A DNA stretch of 64,000 nt from JAQUSX01 sp035446985. GTDB lineage: Bacteria; Bacillota; Clostridia; Christensenellales; CAG-314. Location: contig DAOTGG010000003.1 in assembly GCA_035446985.1 (NCBI GenBank), positions 6,467 to 70,466 of the forward strand, read 5' to 3'. Position numbers and translations under genes: made by a program. The notes under the pieces are model-generated. The model had not been told where the DNA came from, made no database searches, and saw nothing but the letters and a program-made list of their open reading frames with translations. Shown here piece after piece: positions 33,603-42,702 of this stretch; positions within the stretch are counted from its first letter, which is position 1, and the number at the start of each line of letters is the position of its first letter.

Positions 33603-34652
33603 GTGAAAAAATATTTAGTGACGGGCGGCTGCGGCTTTATTGGCAGCAACTTTATTAAATACGTTTTAAATAAATATTCCGACATAAGCATCGTCAATCT
33701 TGACGCTCTTACATATGCGGGAAACTTGGAAAACCTTGCGGAATTTGAAAAAGATCCGCGATACGCGTTTGCCAAAGGAGACATCAGAGACAAAAATGTC
33801 GTTCAAAATCTGTTTAATCAGCACGACTTTGATTGCGTTATCAATTTTGCCGCTGAAAGCCATGTTGATAGAAGCCTATTAGAGCCCGATTTATTTTGCC
33901 AGACCAATGTAAACGGAACGCTAAATCTACTAAACGCCGCAAAAGAAGCGTGGAGCAAATGCGGGTATGTTAACAAAAGATATTTGCAAGTTTCCACAGA
34001 CGAGGTTTACGGAACTTTGGGCAAAACGGGATATTTTTCCGAGACTACTCCGCTTAGCCCGCGCAGCCCGTATTCGTCCAGCAAGGCGAGCGCGGATATG
34101 TTCGCTAGAGCGTATTTTCATACCTATCAAATGCCCGTTTTGATTACCCGCTGCTCAAACAATTACGGACCGTATCAGTTCCCCGAAAAACTAATACCGC
34201 TCGTATTCAATAACGTTTGCAACCTTAAAAACGTTCCCGTATATGGCGACGGACTGCAAATAAGAGACTGGCTTTACGTGACCGACCATTGTTCGGCTAT
34301 CGACACAGTCATACATAACGGAAAAATCGGCGAAGTATATAATATCGGCGGTAATAACGAAAAGACCAATATCGAAATAGTCAAAGCGATAATTAACTAC
34401 GTACATAATAATATCAATCCAAAAGCGGACGAAAATCTTATCACGCACGTTACGGACAGGCTCGGTCACGACAGACGTTACGCAATCGACGCCAGTAAAA
34501 TTAAAAACGAGCTGGGCTGGACTCCGCAAACTGAATTTCATAAAGGTATAGAGCAAACGCTTAGCTGGTATAAAGATAATTCCGAGTGGCTTAAAAAGGT
34601 CACAAGCGGCGAATACAAAAATTATTATGACAAAATGTATTTAGGCAGGTAA
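33603..34652 (+). CDS. rmlB: dTDP-glucose 4,6-dehydratase
   Basis: RmlB converts dTDP-glucose to dTDP-4-keto-6-deoxyglucose. The start codon is GTG, supported by AAGGAAG about 10 bases upstream. The 349-residue protein has TGGCGFIGSNFI (7-18), the FAAESHVDRS block, STDEVYGTLG and the catalytic YSSSK in SPYSSSKASADMF. A standard short-chain dehydrogenase/reductase of the extended class. Confidence 0.95.
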   Translation: MKKYLVTGGCGFIGSNFIKYVLNKYSDISIVNLDALTYAGNLENLAEFEKDPRYAFAKGDIRDKNVVQNLFNQHDFDCVINFAAESHVDRSLLEPDLFCQTNVNGTLNLLNAAKEAWSKCGYVNKRYLQVSTDEVYGTLGKTGYFSETTPLSPRSPYSSSKASADMFARAYFHTYQMPVLITRCSNNYGPYQFPEKLIPLVFNNVCNLKNVPVYGDGLQIRDWLYVTDHCSAIDTVIHNGKIGEVYNIGGNNEKTNIEIVKAIINYVHNNINPKADENLITHVTDRLGHDRRYAIDASKIKNELGWTPQTEFHKGIEQTLSWYKDNSEWLKKVTSGEYKNYYDKMYLGR

Positions 34653-34659
34653 AGAAAAA

Positions 34660-35220
34660 ATGGCAAAATTTGATTTTACCGCCTCGAAAATAAGCGGAGC
34701 TTTTATAATAGAACCAAGCGTATACGGCGACGCGCGCGGATTTTTTATGGAAACGTATAATAAAAAAGAATTTGCGAATGCTGGCATAAACATCGACTTT
34801 GTGCAGGACAATCATTCGCTTTCGCAAAAAAATGTATTGAGAGGTCTGCATTTTCAGACGGTTAATCCGCAAGACAAACTCGTAAGGGTAATACTCGGCG
34901 AAGTTTACGACGTTGCTGTCGATATAAGAAAAGACAGCAAGACTTTTGGTCAATGGCAAGGGGTTTTATTGTCGGCTGCAAATAAACGCCAGTTTTTTAT
35001 TCCGCGCGGGTGCGCTCACGGTTTTGCGGTAATAAGCGACACGGCGGAATTTGTCTACAAATGTTCGGATTTTTACACGCCCGAAGGCGAAGGGGGTATT
35101 ATATGGAACGACCCGACTCTTATGATAGACTGGGCAAAATATATTGACATAGAAAAGGTGATGTTGTCGGAAAAAGACAAAAAATACCCTACTTTTAAGG
35201 AGTACAAAAGCAAGTTATGA
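34660..35220 (+). CDS. rmlC: dTDP-4-dehydrorhamnose 3,5-epimerase
   Basis: A 186-residue cupin enzyme. Family marks are GDARGFFMETYNKKEF (about 24-39), the catalytic histidine in VLRGLHFQ and the second part FIPRGCAHGFAVISD, then KCSDFYTPEGEGGI. It completes the rhamnose set with rmlA, B and D. It overlaps the following glycosyltransferase by 4 bases. Confidence 0.95.
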   Translation: MAKFDFTASKISGAFIIEPSVYGDARGFFMETYNKKEFANAGINIDFVQDNHSLSQKNVLRGLHFQTVNPQDKLVRVILGEVYDVAVDIRKDSKTFGQWQGVLLSAANKRQFFIPRGCAHGFAVISDTAEFVYKCSDFYTPEGEGGIIWNDPTLMIDWAKYIDIEKVMLSEKDKKYPTFKEYKSKL

Positions 35221-36131
35221 AAAAAGTCAGCGTTTTGCTTTCTACATACAACGGTGAAAAATATCTGCGCGAGCAGATAGACAGCGTACTGGCGCAGGAA
35301 GGGGTGGAAATAACTCTTTTTGTAAGAGACGACGGCTCTACCGACGGCACAATAGAAATATTAAAAGAATACGCCGAAAAAGGGCTGTTAACCTATACTG
35401 CGGAAAAAAACGTCGGTTTTGCAAAAAGTTTTTTTTGGCTTGTTTGTAACGCGCCCCGTAACGATTTTTATGCATTTTGCGACCAGGACGATTATTGGCG
35501 CAAGGACAAGCTTTTTGCGGCGGCGGAAAAACTCTCAGTTTTTGATAACGCAAAGCCAAATTTATATTATTCCGCGTTAAAAGTAGTGGACGAAAATTTA
35601 GTGCAGACGCACGCGTCCACACACAGTGGCTATACCGCGCCGCCTGCCGAACGCGTGTTCCCGTCCAGCCTTATGCAAAACTGGGTTTACGGCTGCACAA
35701 TGGTTTTTAATGAAGAATTAAGACGGCTTTATTCGATATACGACCAGCCGCTTTATTGTCACGACTGGACGATGTATCAAATAGCGGCGGGGCTGGGCAA
35801 TGTTGTTTTTGACGAAGTTCCTCACATTGACTACCGTCAGCACGGAACGAACGTTTACGGATTTTTCAAATCGGGATTTAATGCCTTGAAAAAAAACTTG
35901 AAATTGTTTTTTGAAAAAGAAAGTAAAAATCTGCGTCTAACGGAAGCGGAAAAATACAAAGCGTGTTACTATGAAATGCTTAGCGAAACAAACAAAAAAT
36001 ATCTTGACGAGCTTACAAATTATAGAAGAAGCAGAAAGGATAAAAGAGCGTTCAAAAAAGACAAAGCCTTTAAAGAAAAAGGTATCGTCGGATTTTATCA
36101 CAAAATACTGATCACTTTTAATAAACTTTAA
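35217..36131 (+). CDS. family 2 glycosyltransferase (rhamnosyltransferase-like)
   Basis: A 304-residue GT-A enzyme with the start KVSVLLSTYNGEKYLREQID, then VRDDGSTDGT (nucleotide-sugar binding) and FCDQDDYW (about 85-92), the DXD-like metal site. The C-terminal third is basic with no membrane helix. Being cotranscribed with all four rml genes it probably uses dTDP-rhamnose to modify a wall polysaccharide or glycolipid; the acceptor is unknown. It is the final gene of the operon and is followed by a strong terminator. Confidence 0.85.
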   Translation: MKKVSVLLSTYNGEKYLREQIDSVLAQEGVEITLFVRDDGSTDGTIEILKEYAEKGLLTYTAEKNVGFAKSFFWLVCNAPRNDFYAFCDQDDYWRKDKLFAAAEKLSVFDNAKPNLYYSALKVVDENLVQTHASTHSGYTAPPAERVFPSSLMQNWVYGCTMVFNEELRRLYSIYDQPLYCHDWTMYQIAAGLGNVVFDEVPHIDYRQHGTNVYGFFKSGFNALKKNLKLFFEKESKNLRLTEAEKYKACYYEMLSETNKKYLDELTNYRRSRKDKRAFKKDKAFKEKGIVGFYHKILITFNKL

Positions 36132-36219
36132 GTTTTTTCTAAATGTATTTTAGATTTTTTGATGTTGTGAAATATTTTCCGCAAACATTAAGTTAGTATG
36201 ATTAAAAAAATTTAAAATA

Positions 36220-36244
36220 AAAATCCCGCTTCAGGCGGGATTTT
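36220..36244. terminator. shared terminator between convergent glycosyltransferase genes
   Basis: AAAATCCCGC and GCGGGATTTT form a ten-pair stem with a five-base loop. It serves the rml operon from the left and contains the stop codon of the minus-strand gene on the right. Confidence 0.8.
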
Positions 36245-37412
36245 CTGTATTACCAAACATATTTATTATAGCGTCGGCGATTTGCTTGCCGCCGTTTTTT
36301 GTTTTGTCAAAAACCATTGTGTTTTCAACATAAGGGGTAATAAGCGACGGGTGTTTGATAAACTGCTCGATACGGTATTTAAAATCTTCTTTATCGCGAA
36401 TGACTTCGCCGCATCCGTAGTAATCTACAAAAAGATTTTTGGTATATTCTTCTATCGGCGTCGCCCAATAATTTATAATAATAGGCGTGTGCATAAACAT
36501 ACTGTCCAGTATCGCGTTAGGTCCCGCTTTTGTCACAAAAATATCGCTGGCTTTGTAATATTCGCAAATATCGTTAGTAAATCCAATAGGGCGCAAATCT
36601 ATATTGCGAGGTATTTTACCCGTCATTTTTTGAAAATATTCCAGTATCGATTTATTTTTGCCCGCGACGGGAATGACAGTCAATGGGAGATTGCTTTTGA
36701 GAAGTTCCATTGTGTAGCTTTTCATATTTGCCGAAGCGTACGCTCCGTCCGCGAGAATGACTGTAAAATTGTTGGGTTTTAAATTATATTTTTTTCTATA
36801 TTCTTCTTTTGAGCCGTTCGTTTCAATGACGCTGTTTCGAGCCAAATAATCAACGGTCAAAACTTTGCTTTTTCTAAATCCGCGTTCGTCAATCGCTTCC
36901 TGCGTTGCGAAGGGATTGTTGTTTATAAGAATATCGCAGCGGTTGTCCCACCAGCCGTGAACGTTATTGTCGGGATTGTATACAACCGTTTTTAGTTTCA
37001 GACTTCTCTTTTTTGCCCGCAGTTCTTCGGCAAAATGCGCGGGCAGATAGTGCGTGTTTACGATAACGTCCACGCCAAGGTCTTCAATAAGCTCCATAGA
37101 TTTTTTACGTACGGTGGGAGCGGTATTTAGATAAAAATATTTGAGAAGTTTTTGAGTGTCTTCGCTTAAAGACATCATTTGAAAAAGAAAATTTCCCCAC
37201 GTTTTCATTTTGCTTGCCATCTTGACTTGAGAAATCATTGAATTTTCCATATTTATCATGGCGGGGTCGTTTGTGCATTTAAAAAAATCTACGTCTATTA
37301 CTTCGGCTCTGTCTCCGTAATATTTTTTTAACGCGTCGGATACTGCTTTCGCGCTGGTAATGTGTCCCATACCCGCTTCAACGTAGGTCACGGCTATTTT
37401 TATTTTTTTCAT
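36231..37412 (-). CDS. GT28-type glycolipid glycosyltransferase (MGDG synthase/UgtP-like)
   Basis: A 393-residue GT-B fold transferase. The N-terminal part has EAGMGHITSAKAVSDALKK (about 12-30), the MGDG-synthase-type start, and a C-terminal donor domain with IVTKAGPN and ILDSMFMHTPIIINYWATPIEE (typical of the MurG/UgtP group, where GG or GP follows KxG). Such enzymes add sugars to diacylglycerol or related lipids. The acceptor is not decidable. The stop codon lies inside the terminator hairpin. The promoter has an extended -10 element. Confidence 0.78.
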   Translation of the reverse strand: MKKIKIAVTYVEAGMGHITSAKAVSDALKKYYGDRAEVIDVDFFKCTNDPAMINMENSMISQVKMASKMKTWGNFLFQMMSLSEDTQKLLKYFYLNTAPTVRKKSMELIEDLGVDVIVNTHYLPAHFAEELRAKKRSLKLKTVVYNPDNNVHGWWDNRCDILINNNPFATQEAIDERGFRKSKVLTVDYLARNSVIETNGSKEEYRKKYNLKPNNFTVILADGAYASANMKSYTMELLKSNLPLTVIPVAGKNKSILEYFQKMTGKIPRNIDLRPIGFTNDICEYYKASDIFVTKAGPNAILDSMFMHTPIIINYWATPIEEYTKNLFVDYYGCGEVIRDKEDFKYRIEQFIKHPSLITPYVENTMVFDKTKNGGKQIADAIINMFGNTENPA

Positions 37413-37449
37413 TTTTTATTTTAACCACCTTTGCTTTATCGGTTTCCAT

Positions 37450-37478
37450 ATTTTAGCACATAGAAATATTTAAAACAA
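37450..37478 (-). promoter_or_regulatory. promoter of the GT28-type gene
   Basis: On the minus strand TTGTTT and TAAAAT are 17 bases apart, and GTGC directly precedes the -10 element. Confidence 0.55.
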
Positions 37479-37532
37479 TCTTTTAGTTAAATTATCCCCC
37501 GTCTTTCACATAAATTTCAAAAAGCGACAAAA

Positions 37533-37564
37533 AACGACGGCTATATTTTTAGCCGTCGCTTTTT
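37533..37564 (-). terminator. terminator of the proline-oxidation operon
   Basis: CGACGGCTA and TAGCCGTCG form the stem, with five or six T on the minus strand. It lies 17 bases after the P5C dehydrogenase stop. Confidence 0.8.
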
Positions 37565-37580
37565 AAAATCTATCAAATTG

Positions 37581-39209
37581 TTATTTTTCTTGCATAAACG
37601 GATAGCCGTATTTTTCCGCGGGAACAAAAGTTTCTTTGATTGTGCGTGGGCTTACCCAGCGGTAAAGATTCAGCTTGCTGCCTGCCTTGTCATTCGTGCC
37701 GCTTCCGCGCGCTCCGCCGAAAGGCTGTTGACCTACGACCGCGCCCGTGGGCTTGTCGTTGATATAAAAGTTACCAGCCGTGTTAGACAACGCTTTTTCC
37801 ATTTTGATGATAACGTTTCTGTCTTGCGCGAAAATCGCGCCCGTAAGCGCGTACGGCGAAAGTTTGTCGCAGTCGGCTAACGTTTCGTCGAGTTTGTCGT
37901 CGGGATAAACGTAAATGCTTAGTACCGGTCCAAAGATTTCTTCAACCATCGTTTTGAAACTCGGTTTGTTTGCCACGATTACGGTAGGCTCTACAAAATA
38001 ACCGACGCTGTCATCGTAGCCGCCGCAAATTACTTCCGCGTCGGGCGAATTTTTCGCGTAATCAATATACGATTTAATGTTTTCAAAACTTGCTTTATCA
38101 ATGACCGCTCCCATAAGATTGGTAAAATCGGTAACGTCGCCCATTTTTATGGTTTTGATTTCACTAAGCAAGGATTTTTTTACGTCCTGCCAAATAGACT
38201 GAGGAATAAACGCGCGGCTTGCCGCCGAGCATTTTTGTCCTTGGAACTCAAACGAGCCTCTTACCATAGCGGTAACGAGAGCGGTTTTGTCCGCGGATTT
38301 ATCCGCGAAAATAAAATCTTTTCCGCCTGTTTCGCCGACTAAGCGGGGATAGTTAAGGTAAGACGAAATATTTTCGCCGACAAGTTTCCAAATGCTGTTG
38401 AAAGTTGAAGTGGAACCTGTGAAATGGAATCCAGCCATACGGGGGTCTGACAAAACGTATTTGCTCGCTTCGCTTCCGACGCAAGGCATAAAGTTAATAA
38501 CTCCGTCGGGCAGTCCCGCTTCCATCAATATTTTCATAACGTAATAGTTTGAAAGCATAGCGGTTGTCGCTGGTTTCCAAACGACTGTATTTCCCATAAT
38601 AGCGGGACTTGTGCTAAGATTGCCGCCAATTGAAGTGAAGTTAAACGGCGAAATCGCAGCGACGAATCCTGCCAAAGGACGGTAGCTAAGTCTATTCCAT
38701 ACGCCTTTGCTGTTTTCGGGTTGTTCGCGGTAAATCTCTTCCGCGTAATAAACATTGTAACGCAAAAAGTCTATAAATTCGCAAGCGGAGTCGATTTCCG
38801 CTTGGAAAACGGTTTTGCTTTGACCAAGCATTGTAGCGGCGTTAAGTAAAGCGCGGTATTTGCTGCTGATCAGCTCAGCCGCTTTCAAAAACACGGACGC
38901 GCGATGTTCAAACGGTGTGTCTTCCCAAGCCTGTTTTGCTGCCATTGCGGTGTCGCAAGCGAGTTTTAACTCTTTTTCGCCGGCAACGTAAAATCTTGCT
39001 AAAACGTGTTTATGGTTGTGGGGCATTACTACTTCTTTCACTCTGTCGGTGCGGTATTCTTTTCCGCCGATAATAACGGGAATTTCGACAACCAGATTAG
39101 ATTGACGTTCCAACTCCGCCTTAAGAGCCTTTTTTTCGGGAGAGTTCGGTAAATATCCCAATATCGGCTCGTTATACGGTTTTGGTACGGTAAAGTTTGC
39201 GTTGTTCAT
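37581..39209 (-). CDS. pruA: L-glutamate gamma-semialdehyde (P5C) dehydrogenase
   Basis: Oxidises pyrroline-5-carboxylate, as its open-chain aldehyde, to glutamate with NAD+. It has 542 residues, like the long eukaryotic-type and clostridial P5CDH. The catalytic cysteine is in FQGQKCSAASRAFIP, the general-base glutamate in VGETGGKDF, and the C-terminal signature QPFGGARGSGTNDKAGS is diagnostic. The genes upstream encode a proline-oxidising flavoenzyme, so the operon takes proline to glutamate. It is the last gene, 43 bases after the flavoprotein. Confidence 0.93.
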   Translation of the reverse strand: MNNANFTVPKPYNEPILGYLPNSPEKKALKAELERQSNLVVEIPVIIGGKEYRTDRVKEVVMPHNHKHVLARFYVAGEKELKLACDTAMAAKQAWEDTPFEHRASVFLKAAELISSKYRALLNAATMLGQSKTVFQAEIDSACEFIDFLRYNVYYAEEIYREQPENSKGVWNRLSYRPLAGFVAAISPFNFTSIGGNLSTSPAIMGNTVVWKPATTAMLSNYYVMKILMEAGLPDGVINFMPCVGSEASKYVLSDPRMAGFHFTGSTSTFNSIWKLVGENISSYLNYPRLVGETGGKDFIFADKSADKTALVTAMVRGSFEFQGQKCSAASRAFIPQSIWQDVKKSLLSEIKTIKMGDVTDFTNLMGAVIDKASFENIKSYIDYAKNSPDAEVICGGYDDSVGYFVEPTVIVANKPSFKTMVEEIFGPVLSIYVYPDDKLDETLADCDKLSPYALTGAIFAQDRNVIIKMEKALSNTAGNFYINDKPTGAVVGQQPFGGARGSGTNDKAGSKLNLYRWVSPRTIKETFVPAEKYGYPFMQEK

Positions 39210-39252
39210 TAATCAGATTCTCCTTTAATACTTATTTAACGGTCTTATTATA

Positions 39253-40404
39253 CTACACAACGCTCGGTTCGACAAATAATTCACCCTTTTTAAATCTGTC
39301 GTAACTGAGCTTGGAAATGTCGATAGTAGGAGTAAGCCCAAGAATGGTTTCAGCCATAACGACGCCTGTAACGGGACCAAACATAAATCCGTGTCCCGAA
39401 AAACCAGCCGCGATATAAAAACCGTCGACTTTGTCGGACATTCCGTAAATGGGCTGTCTGTCGGGTGACATATTGTATAGTCCTGCCCATTGACGAACGA
39501 CTGTAAGCTCGCCGAGTAACGGCATAAGTTTTACGCAGTTTTTAGCCATTTCTTCCATAAACTGCCAGCCGCTGCAAGTTTTCGTTCCGCAAGGCTCGTT
39601 TTTGTCGCCGCGTCCCATAATAAAACTGCCGTGAGGCGTTTGCTGACAATAAATATTGTGTACAAAGCCCATATACATAGGTCCTTGTAAATATTCGACC
39701 GGTTCGGTAACCAAAATCTGATGTCTTTCGCTGAAAACGGGTAAATCCACATTCACCATATCGGCTATTACTTTTGAGTATCCGCCCGCGGCGTCCAAAA
39801 CTTTTGACGTGGAGATATATCCTTTGTCGGTCTGCACGCCTATTATTTTATTGTTTTTAACATCAATATTCGTGACTTTTGTTCTTTTTAGTATCGTTAC
39901 GCCAAGTCTTTTCGCGGCGTTGGCGAACGCTTGAGTCGCTTGGAAAGGATTAAGATGTCCGTCCTGACGGCAGAAGGTGCCGCCGAGTATTTGAGTTTCG
40001 TCTATATGCGGTATGATTTCTTTCGCTTCTTTCGGGGTAACGAGTTTGCTTGGTATTCCAAGACTGTTTTGCAATTCGACGTTTTTGCGGAATTGGCTCA
40101 TTTCTTTTTCGGTAGCCGCGACGATTAAATAACCTTCTTGCTTAAATTCGATATCATATTCGTAATCAAGTTCTTCCTGAGCTTTTTTGTATCTTTCGAC
40201 GGCGTATTTTGACAAACGGCAGTTCATTTCCGTTCCCCACTGCATACGTATGCCCGCGCCGCATCTGCCTGTCGAACCGCTGGCGATATAATCGCGTTCG
40301 ACCACGATAATGTCTTTCATTCCGCGTTTTGCCAATTCGTAAGCGGTGGAAACGCCCGATATACCGCCGCCGATTATTACTATACTAGCTTTATATTCAC
40401 TCAT
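39253..40404 (-). CDS. FAD-dependent amine oxidase subunit (proline dehydrogenase beta-like)
   Basis: A 383-residue DAO/glycine-oxidase-type flavoprotein from the ATG at 40404, chosen for its AGGA ribosome site and the normal start MSEYKASIVIIGGGISGVS; the longer frame to 40437 only overlaps the previous gene. The FAD loop GGGISGVSTAYELAKRG lies at about 10-26 and the C-terminal AGFSGHGFMFGPVTG completes the FAD site. With the three electron-transfer genes upstream it resembles the beta subunit of the heteromeric dye-linked L-proline dehydrogenase of Thermococcales and HcnC. Proline as substrate is inferred from the P5C dehydrogenase next door. Confidence 0.8.
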   Translation of the reverse strand: MSEYKASIVIIGGGISGVSTAYELAKRGMKDIIVVERDYIASGSTGRCGAGIRMQWGTEMNCRLSKYAVERYKKAQEELDYEYDIEFKQEGYLIVAATEKEMSQFRKNVELQNSLGIPSKLVTPKEAKEIIPHIDETQILGGTFCRQDGHLNPFQATQAFANAAKRLGVTILKRTKVTNIDVKNNKIIGVQTDKGYISTSKVLDAAGGYSKVIADMVNVDLPVFSERHQILVTEPVEYLQGPMYMGFVHNIYCQQTPHGSFIMGRGDKNEPCGTKTCSGWQFMEEMAKNCVKLMPLLGELTVVRQWAGLYNMSPDRQPIYGMSDKVDGFYIAAGFSGHGFMFGPVTGVVMAETILGLTPTIDISKLSYDRFKKGELFVEPSVV

Positions 40405-41167
40405 CGTCGTTATCCTCGCTTTGCGCCAGCATTCCAAGTTTTATGGGTTTGACGGGCGGTCTGAATGTCGATACGGGCATATCCTGAATTTTTTCGCCTG
40501 TCATTTTTGAAATTTCGTTCATAATAAGCTGTCTGCACGTTTTGCCTTGACAAGGTCCCATTCCCGCGCGTGAAATACGTTTGATTTCGTCCACACTGGT
40601 GTAACCTTGGCGGATAAGCTCGCGAATTTCGCCCAATGTCACTTCTTCGCAACGGCATAGATACGTGTTGTCGCTATATATATCGTCTATTTTGAAACAT
40701 CTTACCGTCATTGACAGTTCTTTCGGAACAGCGAGCCAAACGACGGGAGTTTTGTCTTGCGCTGGGGTATTTAATACCTTTACGACTTTCGCGCGGCAGA
40801 CGGCTTTTCCCGCTCTGTCAGTACCCGTGACAAAGGTTCCGTCTTCGGGTAACGGCAAAAACTCGTAAGGGAGTTTTACTAAAGCTTCGGTTTCGGAATA
40901 AGTTTCGTCTATTACAAAAATAGCCAACCCAGGGCAGTTGCTTATACATATACCGCAGCCCGTGCATTTGTCGGGGTTTACTTCGGGACGGTCGTTTATG
41001 TCGATAAGCGGCTTCATTGCGCCGAATTTGCAGGAAGTGTAGCACGGATTGCAAGGAATGTTTTGAAAACATTCGCATACGGCTATTGCGCCCTTGCCTC
41101 TGCGTTCTAACGAAGGAGTAACGGACTCGATTTGTTCTACGGTCGCTATACCTGTTTTTTCTAACAT
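40397..41167 (-). CDS. iron-sulfur electron-transfer subunit (ferredoxin plus BFD-like domain)
   Basis: A 256-residue multi-cluster protein. Cys33, 39, 42 and 46 plus Cys68, 71, 74 and 78 (CTGCGICISNC) form two [4Fe-4S] sites in the first 80 residues. The C-terminal part has CRCEEV (Cys171, Cys173) and GPCQGKTC (Cys206, Cys211), a BFD-type [2Fe-2S] domain. Such proteins pass electrons between the FAD sites of the two flavoprotein subunits. It overlaps the downstream flavoprotein by 8 bases and lies 15 bases after the alpha-like subunit. Confidence 0.82.
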   Translation of the reverse strand: MLEKTGIATVEQIESVTPSLERRGKGAIAVCECFQNIPCNPCYTSCKFGAMKPLIDINDRPEVNPDKCTGCGICISNCPGLAIFVIDETYSETEALVKLPYEFLPLPEDGTFVTGTDRAGKAVCRAKVVKVLNTPAQDKTPVVWLAVPKELSMTVRCFKIDDIYSDNTYLCRCEEVTLGEIRELIRQGYTSVDEIKRISRAGMGPCQGKTCRQLIMNEISKMTGEKIQDMPVSTFRPPVKPIKLGMLAQSEDNDDE

Positions 41168-41182
41168 TTATTTCTCCTCCCC

Positions 41183-42262
41183 TTAATCCAATTCCGCGAG
41201 TTTTAGTCCCGCGCGTATTTTTTCGCCGACGGGACCGCTTCGCAGCGAATCAGCCTGCTCAAAATAATCCGCCAGTTTGCTGTCGGTGTCGGTTGTATAA
41301 TATCCTAAAAATTTTGCCGCGTTAAGTCCCGCAATACGTCCTTCGACCATTGCGGAGCTTGCTTCTTCCACGCCTGACGCGTCGCCCGCTACAAAAACTT
41401 CGGGGCGGCTTGTCTGCATATTTTTATTGCTTTTCGGCACGTATCCGCCAAGCTGCGGAACGTATGCCATCTCGATACCTATCTGCCACATAAGCTCGGT
41501 AAGGGGTGAAAGTCCCACGGCTATGCAAAGATTGTCGCAAGGCAAATAAAATTCGCTGTCGGGGATTTCTTTCCAGTTTTCGTCGAGTTTGACCAAAGTC
41601 ACACCTTCCACACATTCTGTTCCGTGCGCGGTTTTTACCGTGGTGGAAGTAAGTATCGGCACGCCCATACGGCGGATTTTGCTTGCGTGGACTAAATACC
41701 CGCCGATACGCGGAGCGGCATCTATTACGGCGTTTACTTTTACGCCAGCCTGCATAAGCTGATAACTGACGATAAGTCCGATGTTTCCCGCACCGACCAT
41801 AACGACTTGGTCGCCAGGTTTTACTCCGTATACGTTCATAAGAGTTTGAACCGCGCCCGCGCCGTAAATGCCCGGCAAATCGTTGTTGTTAAATGGCAAA
41901 AACTTTTCGCTTGCGCCCGTCGCCACTACTGTAGCGCGGGGCAAAACTTTTTTATATTTATTGTCGTGTTCGATAGTCAATACGCCGTCTTCGTACATAC
42001 CAATAACGGTCGCGTCTGTCATAACGGTGATATTTTTGTTTTGAGAAATTTGGTCGCGCAAAATTTTTGATATGTCAAAGCCGCGTTTGGATGCGTATTG
42101 TTTTTGAGAACCGAAGAACATATGTGTTTGTTTTACAAGCTGTCCGCCAAGATTACGGCTTCTTTCAAAAACGATTACTTTCGCGCCCGCGTTTGCCGCT
42201 TCGATTGCAGCGCACATACCTGCGGGTCCGCCTCCTATTACGGCTACGTCTGTTTTAATCAT
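41183..42262 (-). CDS. FAD/NAD(P)-binding oxidoreductase subunit (proline dehydrogenase alpha-like)
   Basis: A 359-residue pyridine-nucleotide-disulfide-type flavoprotein. It has a first dinucleotide loop VIGGGPAGMCAAIEAA (8-23), GATVVATGASE near 110-120, a second loop VMVGAGNIGLIVSYQLM for NAD(P) and FVAGDASGVEEASSAMVEGRIAG for FAD near the end. It resembles HcnB and the alpha subunit of dye-linked proline dehydrogenases. It would pass electrons from proline to NAD+ or ferredoxin. Its start overlaps the stop of the small [2Fe-2S] gene by 4 bases (ATGA). Confidence 0.82.
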   Translation of the reverse strand: MIKTDVAVIGGGPAGMCAAIEAANAGAKVIVFERSRNLGGQLVKQTHMFFGSQKQYASKRGFDISKILRDQISQNKNITVMTDATVIGMYEDGVLTIEHDNKYKKVLPRATVVATGASEKFLPFNNNDLPGIYGAGAVQTLMNVYGVKPGDQVVMVGAGNIGLIVSYQLMQAGVKVNAVIDAAPRIGGYLVHASKIRRMGVPILTSTTVKTAHGTECVEGVTLVKLDENWKEIPDSEFYLPCDNLCIAVGLSPLTELMWQIGIEMAYVPQLGGYVPKSNKNMQTSRPEVFVAGDASGVEEASSAMVEGRIAGLNAAKFLGYYTTDTDSKLADYFEQADSLRSGPVGEKIRAGLKLAELD

Positions 42263-42567
42263 TTTTTCAGTACCCCCCGTCCGTTCTGCTGTGTAACAAC
42301 CATTCCTTCCGTCAAAGGCTCAACGCAAATTCTTACGTTTGGTTTGCCGTTGACCGTGGCAAGGCAACTGCTGCAATTTCCGATGGCGCAATAGAGTCCG
42401 CGCGGTCTATGTTTGTCGTGTGTGTGTCCGAGCGTTCTTACGCCGTTGGCGTGGAGCGCGCTTGCGATAGGCTCGCCTTTGAATCCGCTGTAAACCGTTC
42501 CGTTATATGTAAAAGTCACGGTTTCACCTTTTTCAAAGGTCAAGATTGGGTGTTTTTCGATTCGCAT
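42259..42567 (-). CDS. small [2Fe-2S] subunit (HcnA-like)
   Basis: A 102-residue protein of the group found as HcnA or as the N-terminal part of sarcosine oxidase alpha. Four cysteines, Cys60, Cys65, Cys68 and Cys81, are arranged as in GLYCAIGNCSSCLATVNG and VRICVEP, fitting one [2Fe-2S] cluster. It is the first gene of the proline-oxidation operon; GGAGGGG precedes the ATG. The four genes make up a heteromeric amine dehydrogenase. Confidence 0.82.
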   Translation of the reverse strand: MRIEKHPILTFEKGETVTFTYNGTVYSGFKGEPIASALHANGVRTLGHTHDKHRPRGLYCAIGNCSSCLATVNGKPNVRICVEPLTEGMVVTQQNGRGVLKK

Positions 42568-42631
42568 TTTTCCCCTCCGTAAATATAAAAAATAAGCTAT
42601 TATATAGCTAAATATTCATTTTTGCACAAAC

Positions 42632-42641
42632 ATTCTAGCAC
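42632..42641 (-). promoter_or_regulatory. extended -10 promoter of the proline-oxidation operon
   Basis: GTGCTAGAAT on the minus strand, 65 bases before the first ATG; no good -35 element is visible, as expected for extended -10 promoters. A small AGCTAT/ATAGCT hairpin lies in the leader at about 42597-42610. Confidence 0.45.
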
Positions 42642-42702
42642 AAAAAAATTTGATTGAATAGATATATTAAAAAATTTATAATGCGTTTTTTTGGTAAAAA
42701 TA

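Noticed and set aside
36282..36782. A 166-residue plus-strand frame opposite the GT28-type gene
   Set aside because: Antisense shadow rich in F, R and H; the minus-strand gene has clear GT-B motifs.
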